From: an uncultured Clostridia bacterium
Lineage (GTDB): Bacteria; Bacillota; Clostridia; TANB77; CAG-508
Direction: 5' to 3'
Assembly: GCA_948735595.1 (NCBI GenBank)
Contig: CAPXSA010000002.1
Span: forward strand, 62,001-126,000
Length of the DNA: 64,000 bases
Of the stretch, positions 51,640 to 60,876 are shown one piece after another (the stretch's first letter is position 1; each line of letters starts with the position of its first letter). The notes under the pieces were generated by a model, which did not search any database, had not been told where the DNA came from, and was given only the letters and a program-made list of their open reading frames with translations. Position numbers and translations under genes: made by a program.

Positions 51640-52872
51640 ATGTTAAAAAGAAAATTAATTTGTATTCTCCTTGCTATTATTTTAATCGTAAGCTATTCTA
51701 TTGTTTCTTTTGCGGCAGATACAAATCAATTGCAAAATGAAGCAACACAAAATAATCAAGTAAATAACACACTTACAACAGAAGAAATGGATGAGTTAAA
51801 TCAACAAAAAGAGGAAATAGACAGCAAACTAGAAGAAGCAAATCATAAGTTAGAATATGTGCAAGGAGAAATGTCAACATCTCTTCTAGAAATTCAAAAA
51901 TTAAGTGATAGAATTTCACAATATGAAAATGAGAATAAACAATTGAAGGAACAACTAGTAAAGCTAGAAGCTTCTATTGAGGAAAATACAAAGTTATTAG
52001 AGACAGTAACAGAAGAGTATAATCAAAAAGACCAATTATTGAGGGAAAGACTGGTGATTCTTTATGAAGAAGGAGAATATAGTTTTTTAGATACATTATT
52101 ATCCTCAGAAAGCTTTACACAGATGCTATCTCGCTATTATTACATGCAAGAAATAGCAGAATATGATAATGAGTTAATTGAAAAAGTAGCCGAGCAAAAA
52201 AACAAGATGGATATTACCAAACGAAAATTGGAAAATGAAACTACTCAAGTTAGAATCTTAAAGGCAAAAGCAGAGCAAAACGAAATGGTTGTAAAAAACA
52301 CAAAAACTATGCATGAGGACTATGTAGCACAATTATCGAAAAAAGAGCAAGAATTAAATGACAAGATTAATGAATACAAAGTAGAATACATAAGGGTACA
52401 GTTGAAATTAGAAGAAATTGCTACGAATTTTGATGGATTTCAAATTCAATACACAGGTGGTAGTATGTTATGGCCAGTAGCAACTACAGGAACAGTGATA
52501 ACTTCTAATTATGGTACAAGAGTGTATCCAATACAAGGTACAAATGTTGTTACAGATTTTCACTTAGGACTTGACATTGCAGCACCATCAGGCTCTTTAA
52601 TCGTATCAGCATTAGATGGCGTAGTGGTTTATGCAGGTTGGTTAGGTTCTTATGGAAATTGTGTTATGGTACAACATGGTAATGGTATCACAACAGTTTA
52701 TGGGCATGGACAAAAAGTATTAACAGAAAGAGGAAAAGAAGTAAAACAAGGAGAGCCAATTATGGAAGTTGGTTCTACAGGAAATTCAACAGGTCCACAC
52801 TGCCATTTTGAAGTAAGAATAGACGGTAAGACGACTGATCCTTTACAGTTTGTAAAAAAGCCATCTAATTAA
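51640..52872 (+). CDS. Second secreted coiled-coil M23 peptidase
   Basis: A 410-residue paralogue of the preceding gene, with a signal peptide (1-28, SFAAD), coiled coil (about 50-265) and an M23 domain with FHLGLDIAAPSG and GPHCHFEVR (complete metal ligands). The ATG at 51640 follows AAGGAGGGGG. Both paralogues share an LLSAESxxD/LLSSESF segment in the coiled coil, the probable hinge or regulatory region. Location after ftsEX suggests both are activated by it. Confidence 0.9.
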   Translation: MLKRKLICILLAIILIVSYSIVSFAADTNQLQNEATQNNQVNNTLTTEEMDELNQQKEEIDSKLEEANHKLEYVQGEMSTSLLEIQKLSDRISQYENENKQLKEQLVKLEASIEENTKLLETVTEEYNQKDQLLRERLVILYEEGEYSFLDTLLSSESFTQMLSRYYYMQEIAEYDNELIEKVAEQKNKMDITKRKLENETTQVRILKAKAEQNEMVVKNTKTMHEDYVAQLSKKEQELNDKINEYKVEYIRVQLKLEEIATNFDGFQIQYTGGSMLWPVATTGTVITSNYGTRVYPIQGTNVVTDFHLGLDIAAPSGSLIVSALDGVVVYAGWLGSYGNCVMVQHGNGITTVYGHGQKVLTERGKEVKQGEPIMEVGSTGNSTGPHCHFEVRIDGKTTDPLQFVKKPSN

Positions 52873-53068
52873 AATGATCCTTTTTATGAATAAACTTGAT
52901 AGTATATATTTTTTGGTTCTCAAATGCTCAAGGTAGTCAGCAAGTTCAAAGGAAAAGATCAACTTGGTACCTTTCAAACTGCAAAAACCTAGATAATTCA
53001 AGTTTTAATAATAAAAAAGAAAATCAATAATATAATATAAGTAAACTAAGAAGAAAAGAGAGAAGATA

Positions 53069-54286
53069 ATGGAAAGAAATAACGGACAGAAAGTATATAA
53101 AATAGTAATGTTGGTAATGATTACAATAATCATTACCTCTTTAGTGACTGCATATGGAACTTATCAATATCTGAATACAAAAGGCTTGCCATCAGCAAGT
53201 ACAAAAACAAGCACAGACTTAAAAGGCTTGGAATATACTTTGGCAAGGTTTAGAAGTGAATTAGAAAAGAAGTATATGGGAGAAATTAAAGATGAGGACT
53301 TATTTGATGGAGCAATTAAGGGATATATAGCAGGGTTAGGAGATCCATATACCGTATATTATACTAAAGAAGAAATGAAAGAGATTATGCAAGAAACCAA
53401 TGGCAATTATGTTGGTATTGGTATTTATATGACATTGAATAAAGAAAAAAATGCTATAGAAGTCATTAAGCCAATGGAAGATTCACCAGCAGAAGTAGCA
53501 GGAATTTTACAAGGGGACCTTATCGTAAAAGTAGATGGAGAAAGCTATACTGGAGATAAAATGGATGAAGCTTCTAATAGAATTAAAGGCGAAGCAGGAA
53601 CAAAGGTGAAATTAGAGATTTTAAGAAACGGTGAAACGAAAGAATTTGAAATTACTAGAAAGAAAGTATTAATTAGTCATATTACAACAAAAGTATTAGA
53701 AAATAATATTGGATATATTGCTATTTCTGATTTTGATGGTGGCTGTAGCGATGAATTTGAAAGCAAGTATAAAAAGCTAAAAGAAAAAGGAATTAATAAA
53801 TTAATTATTGATATTCGTAACAATGGTGGCGGAATTGTAGATGAAGCTATTGATATATTAGATATGATTACAGATAAAGGGTCTACATTACTCATTACCA
53901 AAGACAAAAAGGATAATGAGGATATTACCAAAGCAAAGCAAAATCCTATTATCCAAATGCCAATTGTTGTTTTAACCAATGAATATTCCGCCAGTGCTTC
54001 AGAAATTTTGGCAGGGGCATTAAAAGATAATGAAAAGGCAACTTTAGTGGGAATGACTACTTATGGAAAGGGAGTTATTCAAGAATTACATCAATTAACA
54101 GATGGCAGTGGACTAAAGATTACAACAAATGAATACTTTACTCCAAAAAGAAATGCGATTAATAAAATCGGAATTGAGCCTGATGTAGAAATTGATTTAT
54201 CTGATAAAGCAAAAGCAAGTACGAATTTGAAGGATGAAGATGATAATCAATTACAAAAGGCAATAGAAGTGATTAAATCTAAGTAA
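53069..54286 (+). CDS. C-terminal processing peptidase (S41, Ctp)
   Basis: A 405-residue membrane-anchored serine protease. An N-terminal transmembrane helix (about 10-32) is followed by a PDZ domain (about 110-195; MEDSPAEVAGILQGDLIVKVDGES) and the S41 catalytic domain with Ser in NEYSASASEILAGAL and Lys in TTYGKGVIQE. Ctp proteases often sit after ftsEX and envC-like genes in clostridia and probably process or control the hydrolases. GAGAGAAG is a modest ribosome-binding site. Confidence 0.93.
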   Translation: MERNNGQKVYKIVMLVMITIIITSLVTAYGTYQYLNTKGLPSASTKTSTDLKGLEYTLARFRSELEKKYMGEIKDEDLFDGAIKGYIAGLGDPYTVYYTKEEMKEIMQETNGNYVGIGIYMTLNKEKNAIEVIKPMEDSPAEVAGILQGDLIVKVDGESYTGDKMDEASNRIKGEAGTKVKLEILRNGETKEFEITRKKVLISHITTKVLENNIGYIAISDFDGGCSDEFESKYKKLKEKGINKLIIDIRNNGGGIVDEAIDILDMITDKGSTLLITKDKKDNEDITKAKQNPIIQMPIVVLTNEYSASASEILAGALKDNEKATLVGMTTYGKGVIQELHQLTDGSGLKITTNEYFTPKRNAINKIGIEPDVEIDLSDKAKASTNLKDEDDNQLQKAIEVIKSK

Positions 54287-54290
54287 ATTA

Positions 54291-54320
54291 AGGGTCTTGC
54301 AAAACTTGCAAGACTTTTCT
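54291..54320 (+). terminator. Terminator after the Ctp protease gene
   Basis: GTCTTGCAA and TTGCAAGAC arms with a 3-base loop, then TTTTC and a later T run. Confidence 0.8.
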
Positions 54321-54387
54321 AATTTTTTTATGAAAATCTATTGACATTTTTTTTGAAATTTAGTATACTTAGAAAGTCAACGGAAAT

Positions 54388-54463
54388 GGGCGCATAGCTC
54401 AGCTGGGAGAGCATCTGCCTTACAAGCAGGAGGTCATAGGTTCGAGCCCTATTGCGCCCACCA
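54388..54463 (+). tRNA. tRNA-Val(TAC)
   Basis: 76 bases with CCA. Acceptor strands GGGCGCA and TGCGCCC; anticodon loop CTTACAA gives anticodon TAC. Confidence 0.95.
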
Positions 54464-54468
54464 TTTCT

Positions 54469-54497
54469 AATATTTAGTTTAACTAAATATTTTTTTG
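54469..54497 (+). terminator. Hairpin with T run between tRNA-Val and tRNA-Asp
   Basis: ATATTTAGTT and AACTAAATAT arms followed by a T run. Confidence 0.7.
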
Positions 54498-54531
54498 CTT
54501 AAAAATGCATACCAGTAAATATTTTATTTAC

Positions 54532-54608
54532 GGCCTGGTAGTTCAGTTGGTTAGAACGCTAGCCTGTCACGCTAGAGGTCGACGGTTCGAGCCCGTTCCA
54601 GGTCGCCA
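54532..54608 (+). tRNA. tRNA-Asp(GTC)
   Basis: 77 bases with CCA and discriminator G. The anticodon arm CTAGC-CTGTCAC-GCTAG gives anticodon GTC. Confidence 0.96.
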
Positions 54609-54614
54609 TTTTAT

Positions 54615-54690
54615 GCCTTGATAGCTCAGTTGGTAGAGCAAAGGACTGAAAATCCTTGTGTCACTGGTTCGATTCCAGTTCAAGGCACCA
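54615..54690 (+). tRNA. tRNA-Phe(GAA)
   Basis: 76 bases with CCA. Acceptor strands GCCTTGA and TCAAGGC; the anticodon loop CTGAAAA gives anticodon GAA. It follows tRNA-Asp by six bases. Confidence 0.96.
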
Positions 54691-54699
54691 AAACAATTA

Positions 54700-54738
54700 A
54701 ATAAGAAACTCAATCATATTGGTTGAGTTTCTTATTTA
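54700..54738 (+). terminator. Terminator of the tRNA cluster
   Basis: AAATAAGAAACTCAA and TTGAGTTTCTTATTT are perfect 15-bp arms. Confidence 0.88.
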
Positions 54739-54777
54739 TATGTATAAAATACATAAAGAAAAAGGAGAGAAAGAAAC

Positions 54778-55278
54778 ATGGAAGAGAATAATAAGAAATG
54801 CTTAGAAATTATAGAAAAGTTAAATCTAACGCCAAGAATAGAAAGTCATGAACCGATTTTAAATTATGAAACAGCTGAAAAAGTGGATAAAGAACTAAAC
54901 TTTAATGGGCATGAAACAAAGTCATTATTTTTAAAAGGCAAATCAGGAAAATACTATATTTTTATAACCTTAATGGAAGAAAGAATGGATTCCAAACTAC
55001 TAAAAAATCTAGTAGGAGAAAAGGTAAGTCTAGTTTCAGGAGAAGAGATGACAGAGTTAACAGGTATGGAACCGGGGTGTATGACACCGTTTGGATTAAA
55101 AGATGGATTGATTGAATCAATTGTTGTAGATCCAAAGATTTATCAAGAGGAAAAACTAATATTGGCATTTGGAACATCAAGAATGTCTATGGAAATAAAA
55201 GCAAAAGAGTTGAAAAAATTATTAGAATATTGTCATAAAACAATTATTATGCTAGAAGAACAAAATGAAGAAGAATAA
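54778..55278 (+). CDS. YbaK/ProX-type aminoacyl-tRNA deacylase
   Basis: A 166-residue protein of the YbaK/prolyl-tRNA-synthetase-associated domain family, which hydrolyses mischarged tRNAs (for example Ala-tRNA-Pro). Recognisable parts are the N-terminal EKLNLTPRIESHEPI, HETKSLFLKGKSGKYYIFI with the catalytic-site Lys, KLLKNLVGEKVSLVSGEEM, and GCMTPFGLKD. The exact substrate is not evident. It has a strong AAAGGAGAG ribosome-binding site and a terminator after it. Confidence 0.85.
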   Translation: MEENNKKCLEIIEKLNLTPRIESHEPILNYETAEKVDKELNFNGHETKSLFLKGKSGKYYIFITLMEERMDSKLLKNLVGEKVSLVSGEEMTELTGMEPGCMTPFGLKDGLIESIVVDPKIYQEEKLILAFGTSRMSMEIKAKELKKLLEYCHKTIIMLEEQNEEE

Positions 55279-55289
55279 CATTTAAAAAG

Positions 55290-55334
55290 CATCATAAAAT
55301 GTAACAAGAGAATTACATTTTATGATGTTTTTTA
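55290..55334 (+). terminator. Terminator after the deacylase gene
   Basis: CATCATAAAATGTAA and TTACATTTTATGATG arms, 15 bp, followed by a T run. Confidence 0.9.
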
Positions 55335-55372
55335 TTGTGAAAAACAACAAGGTTCTTATATTAGGAGGATTT

Positions 55373-56575
55373 ATGATACGAATTAATGAAAACTTTTTAA
55401 ATCTAAAAGACAATTATCTATTTTCTACGATTAATCAAAAGATAGAACAATACAAAAAAGAGTATCCAGACAAGAAAATTATTCGATTAGGAATAGGAGA
55501 TGTAACGAAACCACTTCCATTTGGCATTACAAAAGCAATGGAACAAGCTTGCATGGAAATGAACCAAGTAGAAACCTTTAAAGGCTATGGACCAGAGCAA
55601 GGATACGAATTTTTAAGAGAGAAAATTCAACAAGAAGATTATGAGAAAAAAGGAATTCAAATAGACAAAGATGAGATTTTTATTTCCGATGGAGCAAAAT
55701 GTGATACAGCAAATATCACAGATTTATTTGCTAACGCCAATACAGTAGCCATTACAGACCCAGTTTATCCAGTTTATTTAGACAGTAATATCATTGCAGG
55801 TAGAACAAAAATCATTTATTTACCATGTACAAAGGACAATAACTTTGTACCAGAATTACCAAAAGAAAAATGTGATATCATTTACTTATGTTATCCAAAT
55901 AATCCTACAGGAACCGTTCTAACAAAAGAACAATTGAAAATATGGGTGAACTATGCTAAAGAAAATAAAGCAATTTTGTTGTTTGATTCTGCTTATGAAA
56001 GATATATTACACAAGACAATATTCCACATTCTATTTATGAAATTGAAGGAGCCAAAGAAATAGCAATCGAATTTAGAAGCTTTTCCAAAACAGCAGGATT
56101 TACAGGTATTAGGTGTGCCTATGCTGTGATTCCAAAAGGATTAGTGGGGTATACCAAACAAGGAAAAGAAGTTTCGATTAATAGTTTATGGAAAAGAAGA
56201 AGTAGTTGCAAATTTAATGGAGTATCATATATTACGCAAAGAGGTGCAGAGGCTATTTATACAGAAGAAGGACAAAAAGGGATTGAAGAAAATATTAGGT
56301 ATTATCAAGAAAATGCAAAATTATTAAAAGAAGGACTACAAGAAATGGGATATGAAATATATGGAGGAGTAAATTCACCATATATATGGCTTAAAATACC
56401 AAAGAGCCAAACTTCGTGGCAATTTTTTGACGAGTTACTTATGAAAGCAAATGTAGTAGGAACACCGGGAAGTGGATTTGGTCCAAGCGGAGAAGGGTAT
56501 TTTAGACTAACTGCTTTTGGAAAAAGAGAAGAAATATTAGAAGCTATGGAAAAAATGAAAAGAATGTTTGAATAG
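55373..56575 (+). CDS. dapL: LL-diaminopimelate aminotransferase
   Basis: A 400-residue PLP enzyme of fold type I that makes LL-diaminopimelate directly from tetrahydrodipicolinate, for lysine and peptidoglycan synthesis. It shows the N-terminal INENFLNLKDNYLFSTI, RLGIGDVTKPLP, YPNNPTG, and the PLP-lysine segment FRSFSKTAGFTG(I)R. ATG 55373 follows TAGGAGG; the upstream frame to 55322 is in the terminator. It precedes murL and the murD homologue, so the region looks like a peptidoglycan-precursor cluster. Confidence 0.95.
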   Translation: MIRINENFLNLKDNYLFSTINQKIEQYKKEYPDKKIIRLGIGDVTKPLPFGITKAMEQACMEMNQVETFKGYGPEQGYEFLREKIQQEDYEKKGIQIDKDEIFISDGAKCDTANITDLFANANTVAITDPVYPVYLDSNIIAGRTKIIYLPCTKDNNFVPELPKEKCDIIYLCYPNNPTGTVLTKEQLKIWVNYAKENKAILLFDSAYERYITQDNIPHSIYEIEGAKEIAIEFRSFSKTAGFTGIRCAYAVIPKGLVGYTKQGKEVSINSLWKRRSSCKFNGVSYITQRGAEAIYTEEGQKGIEENIRYYQENAKLLKEGLQEMGYEIYGGVNSPYIWLKIPKSQTSWQFFDELLMKANVVGTPGSGFGPSGEGYFRLTAFGKREEILEAMEKMKRMFE

Positions 56576-56634
56576 TTGTCACATTCTAAAAAATGGGATA
56601 TAATAAAGCCGAAATCAAAAGAAAGAGGAAAAGC

Positions 56635-58005
56635 ATGGATAAGAAAGTAGAATTTAAGAAATATAGAGAAACATATCAAGAATTTTGGTATCGTAGTTAT
56701 TCAGTTCATGAAGATGAAAAAGCAATTTATTTAGAATATGAATTTGAAATACCAAATTTAACTAAATTTCATCCAAAATTACAAATAGATAAAAAACAAT
56801 TGCCATTAAAAAGTTTAAATACAGCACAAGTCAAAAATATGGTATTTCATATAGGAATGGTTGAACTAATTAGTTATTGGAAATGTACTTGTTCGCCAAA
56901 GGTGGTTATACAATGTGGCTATCTAAATCAAGAGCAAATAGGGTGGTGGAAGAAGTTATATTTCTATGGATTAGGAGAACTATTTTATCGTAATCAAATT
57001 CAAACTGATATAGAGAGTTTTATGCAAATAGAAAGCAGAAAGACAGAACAATTAGAATATCCAGAAATACAAGATAAGCCAGAAGGATATATCATTCCTA
57101 TTGGCGGAGGAAAAGATTCGGTTGTCACTTTAGAAACACTAAACAGGAGCAAAGAGGATTATGGTTTAATCATTAATCCAAAGCCTGTCACCATAGAATG
57201 TGCCAAAATTGCAGGAATAGATGACGAACATATCATTGAAATACGTAGAACAATTGATAAAAATTTAATTGAATTAAATAGTCAAGGGTTTATCAATGGG
57301 CATACTCCATTTTCAGCAATGCTTGCATTTGTGTCTTATTTTATAGCATATTTGACAGGCAAAAAGTATATTGCTTTATCCAATGAAAATAGTGCCAATG
57401 AATCCAATGTAGTAGGAGAAAAAGTAAATCATCAATATTCAAAAAGCTTTGAATTTGAGTGTGATTTTGAGAACTATGTTTCTAAGTACTTAAAAGCACC
57501 AGTAAAGTATTTTAGCTTTCTAAGACCATTAAATGAATTACAAATTGCGAAGCTATTTGCGAAACATGAACAATATCACTCTACTTTTAAAAGTTGCAAT
57601 GTAGGAAGCAAAGAAAAAGAATGGAAGTGGTGTTGCAATTGTGCTAAGTGCCTATTTGCCTATACCATTCTAAGTCCTTATTTATATCCACAAAAGCTAA
57701 TCAACATTTTTGGGGAGGACTTATTTGAAAAACAAGAATTATTAGATACATTTTTAGAGCTGATAGGAAATAAGGATACAAAACCATTTGATTGTGTGGG
57801 TACTTTTGAGGAAGTGAATTTTGCAGTTAGTAAAGTCATAACAGATTTAGAGCAAAAGCATCAAACATTGCCATATTTATTGGAGTATTATAGAGAGCAT
57901 TTTAGTTTAGCAGACATGACAGAAGATATTACCAAAAGATATAACGAAGAGAACCATTTGACGGAAGAACAAGATGAATGGTTAAGAAAAGAAATCGAAA
58001 GGTAG
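56635..58005 (+). CDS. murL: UDP-MurNAc-L-Ala-L-Glu epimerase (MurL)
   Basis: A 456-residue cytoplasmic protein. The PP-loop-like motif IPIGGGKDSVVTLETL (about residues 150-165), ALSNENSANESNVVGEKVNHQYSKSFEFE and a late Cys-rich KWCCNCAKCLFAYTIL match the MurL family as I remember it. MurL uses ATP to epimerise the terminal L-Glu of UDP-MurNAc-L-Ala-L-Glu to D-Glu. That replaces glutamate racemase when a MurD2-type ligase adds L-Glu. It lies directly before a murD homologue, as in described murD2-murL pairs. ATG 56635 follows AGAGGAA. Confidence 0.75.
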   Translation: MDKKVEFKKYRETYQEFWYRSYSVHEDEKAIYLEYEFEIPNLTKFHPKLQIDKKQLPLKSLNTAQVKNMVFHIGMVELISYWKCTCSPKVVIQCGYLNQEQIGWWKKLYFYGLGELFYRNQIQTDIESFMQIESRKTEQLEYPEIQDKPEGYIIPIGGGKDSVVTLETLNRSKEDYGLIINPKPVTIECAKIAGIDDEHIIEIRRTIDKNLIELNSQGFINGHTPFSAMLAFVSYFIAYLTGKKYIALSNENSANESNVVGEKVNHQYSKSFEFECDFENYVSKYLKAPVKYFSFLRPLNELQIAKLFAKHEQYHSTFKSCNVGSKEKEWKWCCNCAKCLFAYTILSPYLYPQKLINIFGEDLFEKQELLDTFLELIGNKDTKPFDCVGTFEEVNFAVSKVITDLEQKHQTLPYLLEYYREHFSLADMTEDITKRYNEENHLTEEQDEWLRKEIER

Positions 58006-58011
58006 AAGAAA

Positions 58012-59356
58012 ATGATTATAGAACTAATGAACTATTTGAAAGACAAAAAGGTTATTATATTAGGTTTCGGAAGAGAAGGAAAATCTACTTATAAGCTAAT
58101 TCGAAATTATTTAAAAGACCAATTAATTTACATTGCAGACCAAAAGGAAAACTTTGAGAAAACAGAAGAATTATTACAAAATGATAAGAATATCATATGC
58201 TATTCTCGGAGAAGAATACTTAGACCATTTAGAAGAATATGATGTTATTATAAAAGCACCAGGAATTTCTTTTGTAGGAATGAATATAGAAGAATATGCT
58301 CATAAAATTACTTCACAATTAGAACTGTTGTTAGAGTTTTTTGATGTTTTTACTATTGGCGTGACAGGCACAAAGGGAAAAAGTACTACAAGTAGTTTGA
58401 TATATCAAATTTTGCAAGACCAAGGAAAAAAGAGTATTTTATTAGGAAATATTGGAGTTCCTGTATTTGACTTTATAGAAGAACTTACAAAAGATACGAT
58501 TATTGTTTTAGAGATGTCATCACATCAATTAGAGTATATGAAAACTTCTCCTAATATTGCAATATTACTAAATATTTTTCCAGACCATTTAGACCATTAC
58601 AATTCTTATGAAGATTATGCAAAAGCAAAGTGTAATATTTATAAACATCAAAAAGAAACAGACTATTTCTTATACAATTCAGATAATGAAATGATACAAA
58701 AAGTACTAGAACCTGCAGAGGGAAAGACGTATTCTGTTAGTTTTGAGGGAAAAGAAGAAAGCAAAATTTATGTAAAAAATAACGCAGTATTTTTAGAAGA
58801 TAAACCAATCTATGATACGCAAGAACCACGTAAACTAGTAGGAGATTATATCTTAAATAATATGATGTTTGTATTAGGGGTTTCAGAAATCTTAGGGTTA
58901 AATTTAAGGAAAACAGCTGATACCATTAACCAATTTGAGCCATTAAGGCATAGACTACAACTAGTAGGAAGTTATGAAGGGGTAGCCTATTATGATAATA
59001 GTATTGCTACTATTCCAAAGGCAACGATAGAAGCAGTAAAGGCACTTTCAAACGTAGATACTTTAATTATTGGTGGAATGGATAGAGGGATTGATTATAC
59101 AGAGTTAATAGAGTTTATTAATCGAAGTGAAATGAATCATATTATTTGTATGCCAAAAACAGGGCATGACATTGCTAGCCAGATAGAAAAGAAAACCTAT
59201 CTAGTAAATACTATGGAAGAAGCGGTAGTGACAGCCAAGCAAGTAACGACAAAAGGAAAGAGTTGTTTACTATCACCAGCTGCAGCAAGTTACGGATTTT
59301 TTAAAAATTTTGAAGAAAAAGGAGATATCTATCAAGAATTGGTGAAGAAGATATAG
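58012..59356 (+). CDS. murD: MurD/MurD2-type UDP-MurNAc-L-Ala ligase, needs +1 frameshift at CGG (58207-58209)
   Basis: ATP-dependent Mur ligase adding glutamate to UDP-MurNAc-L-Ala. Frame one carries the N-terminal Rossmann part (KVIILGFGREGKSTY). Frame two carries the remaining N-terminal segment (GEEYLDHLEEYDVIIKAPGIS), the central ATP site GVTGTKGKSTTSS, the NIFPDHLDHY motif, and the C-terminal RHRLQLVGSYEGVAYYDNSIATIP and LSPAAASYGFF. Frame one ends in SRRR after TAT TCT CGG. Skipping the C gives S-GEEYL, where a Gly before the conserved Tyr-Leu is expected. The length is 3n+1 bases. Adjacent murL suggests this is MurD2, which uses L-Glu; this is inference. Confidence 0.85.
58207..58209 (+). 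other. CGG +1 frameshift site in the murD homologue
   Basis: Codon 66 of the frame starting at 58012. Context is TAT TCT CGG AGA, and the downstream frame resumes at GGA GAA GAA TAC. Both frames overlap for about 100 bases, so the site is less tightly bounded than in sigK. Confidence 0.6.
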
Positions 59357-59378
59357 AAATGAATGATAGGAAAGAGAA

Positions 59379-60876
59379 ATGAAGAAAATTATTTGGATAA
59401 TTCGGAATAGTATGCTTAACCATTATCATTGCATTAAATATAGCAGTAACATCTAAAATGAATTTTTTTGAGTATATTGATATTCAATTCAATAACATAT
59501 TATATATTGCAGGAATAGATGTGTTTATTTTCTTGCTATTTATGTCTACGAAATATATGAATCAGTATCTATATAATAAGAATGACAAAAGAGAAAAGAT
59601 GATTAGAAGAACTGTTTTAACAGTAGCCATTGTTATTTATATGGCTTTTAGCATTATATGGACACTGAATGTAGAGTGTATTGTAGAAGGAGACCAAATC
59701 CCAGTCTTAGAAACAGCGACAGCACTTTATCATGATAATGTAGAAGAAGTTTTGCAACATGATACTTATGCAGGTGTTTCTATTGGAAGGTATCTAGAAA
59801 CAAATCAACAACAAATTCCATTAGCTTGTATGTATTCAGTATTTCTAAAAATCATGCATACAGACCAAGCTGAAATGTTAAGGATCATCAATATTATTTC
59901 AAATGTATTAATAGTGCTAGCACTATATAAAATTACCACACAATTAGCCAAAGATTATCCTGTAAATAAGGCATTCATGTTTACATTGATTCTAACCTTT
60001 GTTTCAATACCAATGCTATCTACTTTTATTTATGGAGATATTCCAAGTTTAGCATTATGCTTATGGGCTGTGTATCTTATCATGAAATATAGAGAAAACA
60101 GAAAAATAAGATATATCATAAGTGCTGCTATTTTAAATATGATAGCATGTATGATGAGGATGAATAGTTTGATTTTTGTGATTGCAACAGTGATGTATCT
60201 CTTATTTACTTTATTAGAAAAGAACAATCTATGGAAAGAGAAAGTATTAAGTATTATGATGATTATAGTGTACTTAGTAATTTGCTTAGTTCCTTCATCA
60301 TTAGTGAAATCTCACTTTTTGGAGAAATATCATTTAGATAAAGATAAAGCTTTTTCTAGTAGTAATTATCTTTTGATGGCTATGGTAGGAAGTAGAAGGT
60401 CAAATGGATGGTACAATGAATCCATAGGAGAATATACATTAAAAAATCCAGAAGCGGCAAAGGAAGAACATAAGGTACAATTAAAAGAAAGAATGAATTA
60501 TTTTTTACATAATCCAGAACAAGCTATAGGGTTTTATGTTGTGAAACTAGCCTCCACTTGGACTGAAAACACATATTCTGCTGTTAGGAATAATATGAAA
60601 GAATATGAGGATCCGTTGCAGAAGATAGCAGATCCTGTATCTTTTTACCAAAAAGCATTATTGATAGTTATGTGTTTGTGCAGCCTTGTTGTCTTGATAC
60701 AGAATAGGAAAAACTTGTCTTTAGAAGTGTTATTTTTGGTGACTATTTTTATAGGGGGATTTGCATTTCATATTTTATGGGAAACAAAATCTAGGTATAT
60801 TATTCCATATATTGTTGTGCTAATGCCTGTGGCAAGTATCTGTATCAATAAAATAAAAAGCAGGTCGTCAGTATAA
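59379..60876 (+). CDS. PMT-like multi-spanning glycosyltransferase, needs +1 frameshift at CGG (59403-59405)
   Basis: A membrane protein of about 498 residues with roughly 11 transmembrane helices. It resembles undecaprenyl- or dolichyl-phosphate-sugar transferases (GT-39/GT-83-like): an acidic first loop (NVECIVEGDQIPVLETA) and a late ETKSRYIIPY segment. Sugar and target are unknown. The main frame has no good start before 59458. ATG 59379 with AGGAAAGAG upstream begins MKKIIWII, then CGG. Skipping the C gives MKKIIWII-GIVCLTIIIALNIAV, a complete first transmembrane helix running into the main frame. The length is 3n+1 bases. A stop in the downstream frame four to six bases before CGG bounds the shift site tightly. 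Confidence 0.78.
59403..59405 (+). other. CGG +1 frameshift site in the PMT-like gene
   Basis: Codon 9 of the frame starting at 59379. Context is ATA ATT CGG AAT, and the downstream frame resumes at GGA ATA GTA TGC. The downstream frame contains TAA at 59398-59400, so the shift must happen after it. Confidence 0.7.

Noticed and set aside
12000..59405. The five frameshifts as unrelated random sequencing errors
   Set aside because: Random errors would not place an in-frame CGG, followed by a Gly-codon restart, in all five allowed windows. A systematic artefact that inserts C before GGR is not excluded and is listed as a required check.
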